Assembly: GCA_954871525.1 (NCBI GenBank)
Contig: OX940869.1
Location: forward strand, 19,000,001 to 19,064,000
DNA from: Parietaria judaica
Lineage: Eukaryota > Streptophyta > Magnoliopsida > Rosales > Urticaceae
Length of the DNA stretch: 64,000 bases
Reading direction: 5' to 3'
Shown piece by piece: positions 25,440 to 40,634 of this stretch; the first letter of the stretch is position 1, and every line of letters begins with the position of its first letter. Under the pieces are notes generated by a model that saw only the letters and a list, made by a program, of their open reading frames with translations, was not told the DNA's origin and made no database searches. The translations under genes and the position numbers were made by a program.

Positions 25440-28400
25440 AGGAGAGCTCCAGTAAGTTTTAACACCAAAACTAACCCAATATATAATAATACAACCCTAA
25501 TGAAGGTCTATCAACTCAAAGTTCATGAAGAACGCATCGTATTTGCTCTCGTCAGAAAACCAATTTTAACACTTTTCGGTAATGATTTTAACTCGTTAAC
25601 GGCTTGATATAGAAAGTACGAGACAGTGCTTCGCTATTTAGGGATTAAAATAAGTATATGTGATACAATTACACGTTATTAAGCATTTTGAAGTTCATTT
25701 TTTGTTTAAAATATCGTTTAATTAGGGTTCTTTCGCGTAAAATGGGAAAAAGACTCAGTTTTTTTTTAGAACATGTATTAATTGTTGAAAACTGGGTTTT
25801 AGGAGAGCTCCAGTAAGTTTTAACACCAAAACTAACCCAATATATAATAATACAACCCAAATGAAGGTCTAGCAACTCAAAGTTCATGAAGAACGCATCG
25901 TATTTGCGCTCGTAAGAAAACAAATTTTAAAACTTTTCGGTAATAATTTTAACTCGTTAACGGCTTGATATAGAAAGTAAGAGATAGTGCTTCGCTATTT
26001 AGGGATTAAAATAAGTAAATGTGATACAATTACACATTATTAAGCATTTTGAATTTCATTTTTTGTTTAAAAGATCGTTTAATTATGGTTCTTTCGCGTA
26101 AAATGGGAAAAGGCTCAGTTTTTTTTTTGTAGCACGTATTAATTGTTGAAAACTAGGTGTTAGGAGAGCTCCAGAAAGTTTTAACACCAAAACTAACCCA
26201 ATATATAATAATACAACCCTAATGAAGGTCTAGCAACTCAAAGTTCATGAAGAACGCATCGTATTTGCTCTCGTCAGAAAACCAATTTTAACACTTTTCG
26301 GTAATGATTTTAACTCGTTAACGGCTTGATATAGAAAGTACGAGACAGTGCTTCGCTATTTAAGGATTAAAATAAGTATATGTGATACAATTACACATTA
26401 TTAAGCATTTTGAAGTTCATTTTTTGTTTAAAATATCGTTTAATTAGGGTTCTTTCGCGTAAAATGGGAAAAACACTCAGTTTTTTTTTTGGAACATGTA
26501 TTAATTGTTGAAAACTGGGTTTTAGGAGAGCTCCAGTAAGTTTTAACACCAAAACTAACCCAATATATAATAATACAACCCAAATGAAGGTCTAGCAACT
26601 CAAAGTTCATGAAGAACGCATCGTATTTGCGCTCGTAAGAAAACAAATTTTAAAACTTTTCGGTAATAATTTTAACTCGTTAACGGCTTGATATAGAAAG
26701 TAAGAGATAGTGCTTCGCTATTTAGGGATTAAAATAAGTAAATGTGATACAATTACACATTATTAAGCATTTTGAATTTCATTTTTTGTTTAAAAGATCG
26801 TTTAATTATGGTTCTTTCGCGTAAAATGGGAAAAAGACTCAGTTTTTTTTTTTGTAGCACGTATTAATTGTTGAAAACTAGGTGTTAGGAGAGCTCCAGA
26901 AAGTTTTAACACCAAAACTAACCCAATATATAATAATACAACCCTAATGAAGGTCTAGCAACTCAAAGTTCATGAAGAACGCATCGTATTTGCTCTCGTC
27001 AGAAAACCAATTTTAACACTTTTCGGTAATGATTTTAACTCGTTAACGGCTTGATATAGAAAGTACGAGACAGTGCTTCGCTATTTAAGGATTAAAATAA
27101 GTATATGTGATACAATTACACATTATTAAGCATTTTGAAGTTCATTTTTTGTTTAAAATATCGTTTAATTAGGGTTCTTTCGCGTAAAATGGGAAAAAGA
27201 CTCAGTTTTTTTTTTTGGAACATGTATTAATTGTTGAAAACTGGGTTTTAGGAGAGCTCCAGTAAGTTTTAACACCAAAACTAACCCAATATATAATAAT
27301 ACAACCCAAATGAAGGTCTAGCAACTCAAAGTTCATGAAGAACGCATCGTATTTGCGCTCGTAAGAAAACAAATTTTAAAACTTTTCGGTAATAATTTTA
27401 ACTCGTTAACGGCTTGATATAGAAAGTAAGAGATAGTGCTTTGCTATTTAGGGATTAAAATAAGTAAATGTGATACAATTACACATTATTAAGCATTTTG
27501 AATTTCATTTTTTGTTTAAAAGATCGTTTAATTATGGTTCTTTCGCGTAAAATGGGAAAAAGACTCAGTTTTTTTTTTTGTAGCACGTATTAATTGTTGA
27601 AAACTAGGTGTTAGGAGAGCTCCAGAAAGTTTTAACACCAAAACTAACCCAATATATAATAATACAACCCTAATGAAGGTCTAGCAACTCAAAGTTCATG
27701 AAGAACGCATCGTATTTGCTCTCGTCAGAAAACCAATTTTAACACTTTTCGGTAATGATTTTAACTCGTTAACGGCTTGATATAGAAAGTACGAGACAGT
27801 GCTTCGCTATTTAAGGATTAAAATAAGTATATGTGATACAATTACACATTATTAAGCATTTTGAAGTTCATTTTTTGTTTAAAATATCGTTTAATTAGGG
27901 TTCTTTCGCGTAAAATGGGAAAAAGACTCAGTTTTTTTTTTGGAACATGTATTAATTGTTGAAAACTGGGTTTTAGGAGAGCTCCAGTATGTTTTAATAC
28001 CAAAACTAACCCAATATATAATAATACAACCCTAATAAAGGTCTATCAACTCAAAGTTCATGAAGAACGCATCGTATTTGCGCTCGTAAGAAAACAAATT
28101 TTAAAACTTTTCGGTAATAATTTTAACTCGTTAACGGCTTGATATAGAAAGTACGAGATAGTGCTTCGCTATTTAGGGATTAAAATAAGTAAATGTGATA
28201 CAATTACACATTGTTAAGCATTTTGAAGTTCATTTTTTGTTTAAAATATCGTTTAATTAGGGTTCTTTCGCGTAAAATGGGAAAAAGACTCAGTTTTTTT
28301 TTAGAACATGTATTAATTGTTGAAAACTGGGTTTTAGGAGAGCTCCAGTAAGTTTTAACACCAAAACTAACCCAATATATAATAATACAACCCTAATGAA

Positions 28401-31400
28401 GGTCTAGCAACTCAAAGTTCATGAAGAACGCATCGTATTTGCGCTCGTAAGAAAACAAATTTTAAAACTTTTCGGTAATAATTTTAACTCGTTAACGGCT
28501 TGATATAGAAAGTACGAGATAGTGCTTCGCTATTTAGGGATTAAAATAAGTAAATGTGATACAATTACACATTATTAAGCATTTTTAATTTCATTTTTTG
28601 TTTAAAAGATCGTTTAATTATGGTTCTTTCGCGTAAAATGGGAAAAAGACTCAGTTTTTTTTTTGTAGCACGTATTAATTGTTGAAAACTAGGTGTTAGG
28701 AGAGCTCCAGAAAGTTTTAACACCAAAACTAACCCAATATATAATAATACAACCCTAATGAAGGTCTAGCAACTCAAAGTTCATGAAGAACGCATCGTAT
28801 TTGCTCTCGTCAGAAAACCAATTTTAACACTTTTCGGTAATGATTTTAACTCGTTAACGGCTTGATATAGAAAGTACGAGACAGTGCTTCGCTATTTAAG
28901 GATTAAAATAAGTATATGTGATACAATTACACATTATTAAGCATTTTGAAGTTCATTTTTTGTTTAAAATATCGTTTAATTAGGGTTCTTTCGCGTAAAA
29001 TGGGAAAAAGACTCAGTTTTTTTAGAGCACGTATTAATTGTTGAAAACTAGGTTTTAGGAGAGCTCCAGTAAGTTTTAACACCAAAACTAACCCAATATA
29101 TAATAATACAACCCTAATGAAGGTCTAGCAACTCCAAGTTCATGAAGAATGCATCGTATTTGCTCTCGTCAGAAAACCAATTTTAACACTTTTCGGTAAT
29201 GATTTTAACTCGTTAACGGCTTGATATAGAAAGTACGAGACAGTGCTTCGCTATTTAGGGATTAAAATAAGTATATGTGATACAATTACACATTATTAAG
29301 CATTTTGAAGTTCATTTTTTGTTTAAAATATCGTTTAATTAGGGTTCTTTCGCGTAAAATGGGAAAAAGACTCAGTTTTTTTTTAGAACATGTATTAATT
29401 GTTGAAAACTGGGTTTTATGAGAGCTCCAGTAAGTTTTAACACCAAAACTAACCCAATATATAATAATACAACCCTAATGAAGGTCTAGCAACTCAAAGT
29501 TCATGAAGAACGCATCGTATTTGCTCTCGTCAGAAAACCAATTTTAACACTTTTCGGTAATAATTTTAACTCGTTAACGGCTTGATATAGAAAGTACGAG
29601 ACAGTGCTTCGCTATTTAGGGATTAAAATAAGTATATGTGATACAATTACACATTATTAAGCATTTTGAAGTTCATTTTTTGTTTAAAATATCGTTTAAT
29701 TATGGTTCTTTCGCGTAAAATGGGAAAAAGACTCAGTTTTTTTTTAGAACATGTATTAATTGTTGAAAACTGGGTTTTAGGAGAGCTCCAGTAAGTTTTA
29801 ACACCAAAACTAACCCAATATATAATAATACAACCCTAATGAAGGTCTATCAACTCAAAGTTCATGAAGAACGCATCGTATTTGCTCTCGTCAGAAAACC
29901 AATTTTAACACTTTTCGGTAATGATTTTAACTCGTTAACGGCTTGATATAGAAAGTACGAGACAGTGCTTCGCTATTTAGGGATTAAAATAAGTATATGT
30001 GATACAATTACACGTTATTAAGCATTTTGAAGTTCATTTTTTGTTTAAAATATCGTTTAATTAGGGTTCTTTCGCGTAAAATGGGAAAAAGACTCAGTTT
30101 TTTTTTAGAACATGTATTAATTGTTGAAAACTGGGTTTTAGGAGAGCTCCAGTAAGTTTTAACACCAAAACTAACCCAATATATAATAATACAACCCAAA
30201 TGAAGGTCTAGCAACTCAAAGTTCATGAAGAACGCATCGTATTTGCGCTCGTAAGAAAACAAATTTTAAAACTTTTCGGTAATAATTTTAACTCGTTAAC
30301 GGCTTGATATAGAAAGTAAGAGATAGTGCTTCGCTATTTAGGGATTAAAATAAGTAAATGTGATACAATTACACATTATTAAGCATTTTGAATTTCATTT
30401 TTTGTTTAAAAGATCGTTTAATTATGGTTCTTTCGCGTAAAATGGGAAAAAGGCTCAGTTTTTTTTTTGTAGCACGTATTAATTGTTGAAAACTAGGTGT
30501 TAGGAGAGCTCCAGAAAGTTTTAACACCAAAACTAACCCAATATATAATAATACAACCCTAATGAAGGTCTAGCAACTCAAAGTTCATGAAGAACGCATC
30601 GTATTTGCTCTCGTCAGAAAACCAATTTTAACACTTTTCGGTAATGATTTTAACTCGTTAACGGCTTGATATAGAAAGTACGAGACAGTGCTTCGCTATT
30701 TAAGGATTAAAATAAGTATATGTGATACAATTACACATTATTAAGCATTTTGAAGTTCATTTTTTGTTTAAAATATCGTTTAATTAGGGTTCTTTCGCGT
30801 AAAATGGGAAAAAGACTCAGTTTTTTTTTTTGGAACATGTATTAATTGTTGAAAACTGGGTTTTAGGAGAGCTCCAGTAAGTTTTAACACCAAAACTAAC
30901 CCAATATATAATAATACAACCCAAATGAAGGTCTAGCAACTCAAAGTTCATGAAGAACGCATCGTATTTGCGCTCGTAAGAAAACAAATTTTAAAACTTT
31001 TCGGTAATAATTTTAACTCGTTAACGGCTTGATATAGAAAGTAAGAGATAGTGCTTCGCTATTTAGGGATTAAAATAAGTAAATGTGATACAATTACACA
31101 TTATTAAGCATTTTGAATTTCATTTTTTGTTTAAAAGATCGTTTAATTATGGTTCTTTCGCGTAAAATGGGAAAAAGACTCAGTTTTTTTTTTTGTAGCA
31201 CGTATTAATTGTTGAAAACTAGGTGTTAGGAGAGCTCCAGAAAGTTTTAACACCAAAACTAACCCAATATATAATAATACAACCCTAATGAAGGTCTAGC
31301 AACTCAAAGTTCATGAAGAACGCATCGTATTTGCTCTCGTCAGAAAACCAATTTTAACACTTTTCGGTAATGATTTTAACTCGTTAACGGCTTGATATAG

Positions 31401-32677
31401 AAAGTACGAGACAGTGCTTCGCTATTTAAGGATTAAAATAAGTATATGTGATACAATTACACATTATTAAGCATTTTGAAGTTCATTTTTTGTTTAAAAT
31501 ATCGTTTAATTAGGGTTCTTTCGCGTAAAATGGGAAAAAGACTCAGTTTTTTTTTTGGAACATGTATTAATTGTTGAAAACTGGGTTTTAGGAGAGCTCC
31601 AGTATGTTTTAACACCAAAACTAACCCAATATATAATAATACAACCCAAATGAAGGTCTAGCAACTCAAAGTTCATGAAGAACGCATCGTATTTGCGCTC
31701 GTAAGAAAACAAATTTTAAAACTTTTCGGTAATAATTTTAACTCGTTAACGGCTTGATATAGAAAGTAAGAGATAGTGCTTTGCTATTTAGGGATTAAAA
31801 TAAGTAAATGTGATACAATTACACATTATTAAGCATTTTGAATTTCATTTTTTGTTTAAAAGATCGTTTAATTATGGTTCTTTCGCGTAAAATGGGAAAA
31901 AGACTCAGTTTTTTTTTTTTGTAGCACGTATTAATTGTTGAAAACTAGGTGTTAGGAGAGCTCCAGAAAGTTTTAACACCAAAACTAACCCAATATATAA
32001 TAATACAACCCTAATGAAGGTCTAGCAACTCAAAGTTCATGAAGAACGCATCGTATTTGCTCTCGTCAGAAAACCAATTTTAACACTTTTCGGTAATGAT
32101 TTTAACTCGTTAACGGCTTGATATAGAAAGTACGAGACAGTGCTTCGCTATTTAAGGATTAAAATAAGTATATGTGATACAATTACACATTATTAAGCAT
32201 TTTGAAGTTCATTTTTTGTTTAAAATATCGTTTAATTAGGGTTCTTTCGCGTAAAATGGGAAAAAGACTCAGTTTTTTTTTTTGGAACATGTATTAATTG
32301 TTGAAAACTGGGTTTTAGGAGAGCTCCAGTATGTTTTAATACCAAAACTAACCCAATATATAATAATACAACCCTAATAAAGGTCTAGCAACTCAAAGTT
32401 CATGAAGAACGCATCGTATTTGCGCTCGTAAGAAAACAAATTTTAAAACTTTTCGGTAATAATTTTAACTCGTTAACGGCTTGATATAGAAAGTACGAGA
32501 TAGTGCTTTGCTATTTAGGGATTAAAATAAGTAAATGTGATACAATTACACATTGTTAAGCATTTTGAAGTTCATTTTTTGTTTAAAATATCGTTTAATT
32601 AGGGTTCTTTCGCGTAAAATGGGAAAAAGACTCAGTTTTTTTTTAGAACATGTATTAATTGTTGAAAACTGGGTTTT
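23997..32677 (-). repeat. Twelve-monomer higher-order repeat, 4.34 kb, two near-identical copies
   Basis: Monomer starts 23997, 24359, 24718, 25079, 25440 and 25801 map to 28336, 28698, 29057, 29418, 29779 and 30140 at a constant 4339 bp. Later pairs drift to 4340-4342 bp because of T-run length. Even rare variants are shared: 'aactccaag', 'ttttatgag', 'cacgttatt', 'aaggctcag'. I noticed only a handful of differences (for example 'aaacactcag' at 26471 versus 'aaagactcag', and 'gtctatc' versus 'gtctagc' in the last monomer). This is among the youngest large duplications in the window. Confidence 0.9.
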
Positions 32678-35600
32678 AGGAGAGCTCCAGTAAGTTTTAA
32701 CACCAAAACTAACCCAATATATAATAATACAACCCTAATGAAGGTCTAGCAACTCAAAGTTCATGAAGAACGCATCGTATTTGCTCTCGTCAGAAAACCA
32801 ATTTTAACACTTTTCGGTAATAATTTTAACTCGTTAACGGCTTGATATAGAAAGTACGAGACAGTGCTTCGCTATTTAGGGATTAAAATAAGTATATGTG
32901 ATACAATTACACATTATTAAGCATTTTGAAGTTCATTTTTTGTTTAAAATATCGTTTAATTATGGTTCTTTCGCGTAAAATGGGAAAAAGACTCAGTTTT
33001 TTTTTAGAACATGTATTAATTGTTGAAAACTGGGTTTTAGGAGAGCTCCAGTAAGTTTTAACACCAAAACTAACCCAATATATAATAATACAACCCTAAT
33101 GAAGGTCTATCAACTCAAAGTTCATGAAGAACGCATCGTATTTGCTCTCGTCAGAAAACCAATTTTAACACTTTTCGGTAATGATTTTAACTCGTTAACG
33201 GCTTGATATAGAAAGTACGAGACAGTGCTTCGCTATTTAGGGATTAAAATAAGTATATGTGATACAATTACACATTATTAAGCATTTTGAAGTTCATTTT
33301 TTGTTTAAAATATCGTTTAATTAGGGTTCTTTCGCGTAAAATGGGAAAAAGACTCAGTTTTTTTTTAGAACATGTATTAATTGTTGAAAACTGGGTTTTA
33401 GGAGAGCTCCAGTAAGTTTTAACACCAAAACTAACCCAATATATAATAATACAACCCAAATGAAGGTCTAGCAACTCAAAGTTCATGAAGAACGCATCGT
33501 ATTTGCGCTCGTAAGAAAACAAATTTTAAAACTTTTCGGTAATAATTTTAACTCGTTAACGGCTTGATATAGAAAGTAAGAGATAGTGCTTTGCTATTTA
33601 GGGATTAAAATAAGTAAATGTGATACAATTACACATTATTAAGCATTTTGAATTTCATTTTTTGTTTAAAAGATCGTTTAATTATGGTTCTTTCGCGTAA
33701 AATGGGAAAAAGACTCAGTTTTTTTTTTTGTAGCACGTATTAATTGTTGAAAACTAGGTGTTAGGAGAGCTCCAGAAAGTTTTAACACCAAAACTAACCC
33801 AATATATAATAATACAACCCTAATGAAGGTCTAGCAACTCAAAGTTCATGAAGAACGCATCGTATTTGCTCTCGTCAGAAAACCAATTTTAACACTTTTC
33901 GGTAATGATTTTAACTCGTTAACGGCTTGATATAGAAAGTACGAGACAGTGCTTCGCTATTTAAGGATTAAAATAAGTATATGTGATACAATTACACATT
34001 ATTAAGCATTTTGAAGTTCATTTTTTGTTTAAAATATCGTTTAATTAGGGTTCTTTCGCGTAAAATGGGAAAAAGACTCAGTTTTTTTTTTGGAACATGT
34101 ATTAATTGTTGAAAACTGGGTTTTAGGAGAGCTCCAGTATGTTTTAATACCAAAACTAACCCAATATATAATAATACAACCCTAATAAAGGTCCAGCAAC
34201 TCAAAGTTCATGAAGAACGCATCGTATTTGCGCTCGTAAGAAAACAAATTTTAAAACTTTTCGGTAATAATTTTAACTCGTTAACGGCTTGATATAGAAA
34301 GTACGAGATAGTGCTTCGCTATTTAGGGATTAAAATAAGTAAATGTGATACAATTACACATTGTTAAGCATTTTGAAGTTCATTTTTTGTTTAAAATATC
34401 GTTTAATTAGGGTTCTTTCGCGTAAAATGGGAAAAAGACTCAGTTTTTTTTTAGAACATGTATTAATTGTTGAAAACTGGGTTTTAGGAGAGCTCCAGTA
34501 AGTTTTAACACCAAAACTAACCCAATATATAATAATACAACCCTAATGAAGGTCTAGCAACTCAAAGTTCATGAAGAACGCATCGTATTTGCTCTCGTCA
34601 GAAAACCAATTTTAACACTTTTCGGTAATAATTTTAACTCGTTAACGGCTTGATATAGAAAGTACGAGACAGTGCTTCGCTATTTAGGGATTAAAATAAG
34701 TATATGTGATACAATTACACATTATTAAGCATTTTGAAGTTCATTTTTTGTTTAAAATATCGTTTAATTATGGTTCTTTCGCGTAAAATGGGAAAAAGAC
34801 TCAGTTTTTTTTTAGAACATGTATTAATTGTTGAAAACTGGGTTTTAGGAGAGCTCCAGTAAGTTTTAACACCAAAACTAACCCAATATATAATAATACA
34901 ACCCTAATGAAGGTCTATCAACTCAAAGTTCATGAAGAACGCATCGTATTTGCTCTCGTCAGAAAACCAATTTTAACACTTTTCGGTAATGATTTTAACT
35001 CGTTAACGGCTTGATATAGAAAGTACGAGACAGTGCTTCGCTATTTAGGGATTAAAATAAGTATATGTGATACAATTACACATTATTAAGCATTTTGAAG
35101 TTCATTTTTTGTTTAAAATATCGTTTAATTAGGGTTCTTTCGCGTAAAATGGGAAAAAGACTCAGTTTTTTTTTAGAACATGTATTAATTGTTGAAAACT
35201 GGGTTTTAGGAGAGCTCCAGTAAGTTTTAACACCAAAACTAACCCAATATATAATAATACAACCCTAATGAAGGTCTAGCAACTCAAAGTTCATGAAGAA
35301 CGCATCGTATTTGCTCTCGTCAGAAAACCAATTTTAACACTTTTCGGTAATGATTTTAACTCGTTAACGGCTTGATATAGAAAGTACGAGACAGTGCTTC
35401 GCTATTTAGGGATTAAAATAAGTATATGTGATACAATTACACATTATTAAGCATTTTGAAGTTCATTTTTTGTTTAAAATATCGTTTAATTAGGGTTCTT
35501 TCGCGTAAAATGGGAAAAAGACTCAGTTTTTTTTTAGAACATGTATTAATTGTTGAAAACTGGGTTTTAGGAGAGCTCCAGTAAGTTTTAACACCAAAAC

Positions 35601-38099
35601 TAACCCAATATATAATAATACAACCCAAATGAAGGTCTAGCAACTCAAAGTTCATGAAGAACGCATCGTATTTGCGCTCGTAAGAAAACAAATTTTAAAA
35701 CTTTTCGGTAATAATTTTAACTCGTTAACGGCTTGATATAGAAAGTAAGAGATAGTGCTTTGCTATTTAGGGATTAAAATAAGTAAATGTGATACAATTA
35801 CACATTATTAAGCATTTTGAATTTCATTTTTTGTTTAAAAGATCGTTTAATTATGGTTCTTTCGCGTAAAATGGGAAAAAGACTCAGTTTTTTTTTTTGT
35901 AGCACGTATTAATTGTTGAAAACTAGGTGTTAGGAGAGCTCCAGAAAGTTTTAACACCAAAACTAACCCAATATATAATAATACAACCCTAATGAAGGTC
36001 TAGCAACTCAAAGTTCATGAAGAACGCATCGTATTTGCTCTCGTCAGAAAACCAATTTTAACACTTTTCGGTAATGATTTTAACTCGTTAACGGCTTGAT
36101 ATAGAAAGTACGAGACAGTGCTTCGCTATTTAAGGATTAAAATAAGTATATGTGATACAATTACACATTATTAAGCATTTTGAAGTTCATTTTTTGTTTA
36201 AAATATCGTTTAATTAGGGTTCTTTCGCGTAAAATGGGAAAAAGACTCAGTTTTTTTTTTGGAACATGTATTAATTGTTGAAAACTGGGTTTTAGGAGAG
36301 CTCCAGTATGTTTTAATACCAAAACTAACCCAATATATAATAATACAACCCTAATAAAGGTCTAGCAACTCAAAGTTCATGAAGAACGCATCGTATTTGC
36401 GCTCGTAAGAAAACAAATTTTAAAACTTTTCGGTAATAATTTTAACTCGTTAACGGCTTGATATAGAAAGTACGAGATAGTGCTTCGCTATTTAGGGATT
36501 AAAATAAGTAAATGTGATACAATTACACATTGTTAAGCATTTTGAAGTTCATTTTTTGTTTAAAATATCGTTTAATTAGGGTTCTTTCGCGTAAAATGGG
36601 AAAAAGACTCAGTTTTTTTTTAGAACATGTATTAATTGTTGAAAACTGGGTTTTAGGAGAGCTCCAGTAAGTTTTAACACCAAAACTAACCCAATATATA
36701 ATAATACAACCCTAATGAAGGTCTAGCAACTCAAAGTTCATGAAGAACGCATCGTATTTGCTCTCGTCAGAAAACCAATTTTAACACTTTTCGGTAATAA
36801 TTTTAACTCGTTAACGGCTTGATATAGAAAGTACGAGACAGTGCTTCGCTATTTAGGGATTAAAATAAGTATATGTGATACAATTACACATTATTAAGCA
36901 TTTTGAAGTTCATTTTTTGTTTAAAATATCGTTTAATTATGGTTCTTTCGCGTAAAATGGGAAAAAGACTCAGTTTTTTTTTAGAACATGTATTAATTGT
37001 TGAAAACTGGGTTTTAGGAGAGCTCCAGTAAGTTTTAACACCAAAACTAACCCAATATATAATAATACAACCCTAATGAAGGTCTATCAACTCAAAGTTC
37101 ATGAAGAACGCATCGTATTTGCTCTCGTCAGAAAACCAATTTTAACACTTTTCGGTAATGATTTTAACTCGTTAACGGCTTGATATAGAAAGTACGAGAC
37201 AGTGCTTCGCTATTTAGGGATTAAAATAAGTATATGTGATACAATTACACATTATTAAGCATTTTGAAGTTCATTTTTTGTTTAAAATATCGTTTAATTA
37301 GGGTTCTTTCGCGTAAAATGGGAAAAAGACTCAGTTTTTTTTTAGAACATGTATTAATTGTTGAAAACTGGGTTTTAGGAGAGCTCCAGTAAGTTTTAAC
37401 ACCAAAACTAACCCAATATATAATAATACAACCCTAATGAAGGTCTAGCAACTCAAAGTTCATGAAGAACGCATCGTATTTGCTCTCGTCAGAAAACCAA
37501 TTTTAACACTTTTCGGTAATGATTTTAACTCGTTAACGGCTTGATATAGAAAGTACGAGACAGTGCTTCGCTATTTAAGGATTAAAATAAGTATATGTGA
37601 TACAATTACACATTATTAAGCATTTTAAAGTTCATTTTTTGTTTAAAATATCGTTTAATTAGGGTTCTTTCGCGTAAAATGGGAAAAAGACTCAGTTTTT
37701 TTTTAGAACATGTATTAATTGTTGAAAACTGGGTTTTAGGATAGCTCCAGTAAGTTTTAACACCAAAACTAACCCAATATATAATAATACAACCCTAATG
37801 AAGGTCTAGCAACTCAAAGTTCATGAAGAACGCATCGTATTTGCTCTCGTCAGAAAACCAATTTTAACACTTTTCGGTAATGATTTTAACTCGTTAACGG
37901 CTTGATATAGAAAGTACGAGACAGTGCTTCGCTATTTAAGGATTAAAATAAGTATATGTGATACAATTACACATTATTAAGCATTTTGAAGTTCATTTTT
38001 TGTTTAAAATATCGTTTAATTAGGGTTCTTTCGCGTAAAATGGGAAAAAGACTTAGTTTTTTTTTTGGAACATGTATTAATTGTTGAAAACTGGGTTTT

Positions 38100-40634
38100 A
38101 GGAGAGCTCCAGTAAGTTTTAACACCAAAACTAACCCAATATATAATAATACAACCCAAATGAAGGTCTAGCAACTCAAAGTTCATGAAGAACGCATCGT
38201 ATTTGCGCTCGTAAGAAAACAAATTTTAAAACTTTTCGGTAATAATTTTAACTCGTTAACGGCTTGATATAGAAAGTAAGAGATAGTGCTTCGCTATTTA
38301 GGGATTAAAATAAGTAAATGTGATACAATTACACATTATTAAGCATTTTGAATTTTATTTTTTGTTTAAAAGATCGTTTAATTATGGTTCTTTCGCGTAA
38401 AATGGGAAAAAGACTCAGTTTTTTTTTTTGTAGCACGTATTAATTGTTGAAAACTAGGTGTTAGGAGAGCTCCAGAAAGTTTTAACACCAAAACTAACCC
38501 AATATATAATAATACAACCCTAATGAAGGTCTAGCAACTCAAAGTTCATGAAGAACGCATCGTATTTGCTCTCGTCAGAAAACCAATTTTAACACTTTTC
38601 GGTAATGATTTTAACTCGTTAACGGCTTGATATAGAAAGTACGAGACAGTGCTTCGCTATTTAAGGATTAAAATAAGTATATGTGATACAATTACACATT
38701 ATTAAGCATTTTGAAGTTCATTTTTTGTTTAAAATATCGTTTAATTAGGGTTCTTTCGCGTAAAATGGGAAAAAGACTCAGTTTTTTTTTTGGAACATGT
38801 ATTAATTGTTGAAAACTGGGTTTTAGGAGAGCTCCAGTATGTTTTAACACCAAAACTAACCCAATATATAATAATACAACCCAAATGAAGGTCTAGCAAC
38901 TCAAAGTTCATGAAGAACGCATCGTATTTGCGCTCGTAAGAAAACAAATTTTAAAACTTTTCGGTAATAATTTTAACTCGTTAACGGCTTGATATAGAAA
39001 GTAAGAGATAGTGCTTCGCTATTTAGGGATTAAAATAAGTAAATGTGATACAATTACACATTATTAAGCATTTTGAATTTCATTTTTTGTTTAAAAGATC
39101 GTTTAATTATGGTTCTTTCGCGTAAAATGGGAAAAAGACTCAGTTTTTTTTTTGTAGCACGTATTAATTGTTGAAAACTAGGTGTTAGGAGAGCTCCAGA
39201 AAGTTTTAACACCAAAACTAACCCAATATATAATAATACAACCCTAATGAAGGTCTAGCAACTCAAAGTTCATGAAGAACGCATCGTATTTGCTCTCGTC
39301 AGAAAACCAATTTTAACACTTTTCGGTAATGATTTTAACTCGTTAACGGCTTGATATAGAAAGTACGAGACAGTGCTTCGCTATTTAAGGATTAAAATAA
39401 GTATATGTGATACAATTACACATTATTAAGCATTTTGAAGTTCATTTTTTGTTTAAAATATCGTTTAATTAGGGTTCTTTCGCGTAAAATGGGAAAAAGA
39501 CTCAGTTTTTTTTTTGGAACATGTATTAATTGTTGAAAACTGGGTTTTAGGAGAGCTCCAGTATGTTTTAACACCAAAACTAACCCAATATATAATAATA
39601 CAACCCAAATGAAGGTCTAGCAACTCAAAGTTCATGAAGAACGCATCGTATTTGCGCTCGTAAGAAAACAAATTTTAAAACTTTTCGGTAATAATTTTAA
39701 CTCGTTAACGGCTTGATATAGAAAGTAAGAGATAGTGCTTCGCTATTTAGGGATTAAAATAAGTAAATGTGATACAATTACACATTATTAAGCATTTTGA
39801 ATTTCATTTTTTGTTTAAAAGATCGTTTAATTATGGTTCTTTCGCGTAAAATGGGAAAAAGACTCAGTTTTTTTTTTTGTAGCACGTATTAATTGTTGAA
39901 AACTAGGTGTTAGGAGAGCTCCAGAAAGTTTTAACACCAAAACTAACCCAATATATAATAATACAACCCTAATGAAGGTCTAGCAACTCAAAGTTCATGA
40001 AGAACGCATCGTATTTGCTCTCGTCAGAAAACCAATTTTAACACTTTTCGGTAATGATTTTAACTCGTTAACGGCTTGATATAGAAAGTACGAGACAGTG
40101 CTTCGCTATTTAAGGATTAAAATAAGTATATGTGATACAATTACACATTATTAAGCATTTTGAAGTTCATTTTTTGTTTAAAATATCGTTTAATTAGGGT
40201 TCTTTCGCGTAAAATGGGAAAAAGACTCAGTTTTTTTTTTGGAACATGTATTAATTGTTGAAAACTGGGTTTTAGGAGAGCTCCAGTATGTTTTAACACC
40301 AAAACTAACCCAATATATAATAATACAACCCAAATGAAGGTCTAGCAACTCAAAGTTCATGAAGAACGCATCGTATTTGCGCTCGTAAGAAAACAAATTT
40401 TAAAACTTTTCGGTAATAATTTTAACTCGTTAACGGCTTGATATAGAAAGTACGAGACAGTGCTTCGCTATTTAGGGATTAAAATAAGTATATGTGATAC
40501 AATTACACATTATTAAGCATTTTGAAGTTCATTTTTTGTTTAAAATATCGTTTAATTATGGTTCTTTCGCGTAAAATGGGAAAAAGACTCAGTTTTTTTT
40601 TAGAACATGTATTAATTGTTGAAAACTGGGTTTT
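38100..40634 (-). repeat. A/B dimer tract, 724-725 bp period
   Basis: Monomers at 38100, 38463, 38825, 39187, 39549, 39912 and 40274 alternate strictly. The A copies have 'cccaaatg', 'gtaagag', 'aaaagatcg' and a 10-11 T run followed by 'gtagcacg'. The B copies have 'ccagaaag', 'tttaagg' and a shorter T run followed by 'gaacatg'. This is the clearest example of the dimer used throughout 25.4-48.6 kb. 'ccagtatg' replaces 'ccagtaag' from the second dimer on. Confidence 0.92.
40274..40634 (-). repeat. Hybrid A/B monomer at a higher-order repeat switch
   Basis: The 5' part is A-type of the dimer ('ccagtatg', 'cccaaatg', 'gcgctcgtaag', 'aattttaaaac'). From 'gtacgagacag' at about 40449 it is B-type ('aagtatatg', 'ttatgg', 'tttagaacatg'). 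The switch lies in sequence common to both, between about 40407 and 40452. It joins a dimer tract directly to the 'gtctatc' anchor monomer at 40635, as expected from an unequal exchange between similar monomers. Confidence 0.9.

Noticed and set aside
33992..34204. A 70-codon frame with a different N-terminus
   Set aside because: It starts at a TTG within the repeat and is open because a substitution ('gtccagc' for 'gtctagc') removed the stop in one monomer. It is a product of chance variation.
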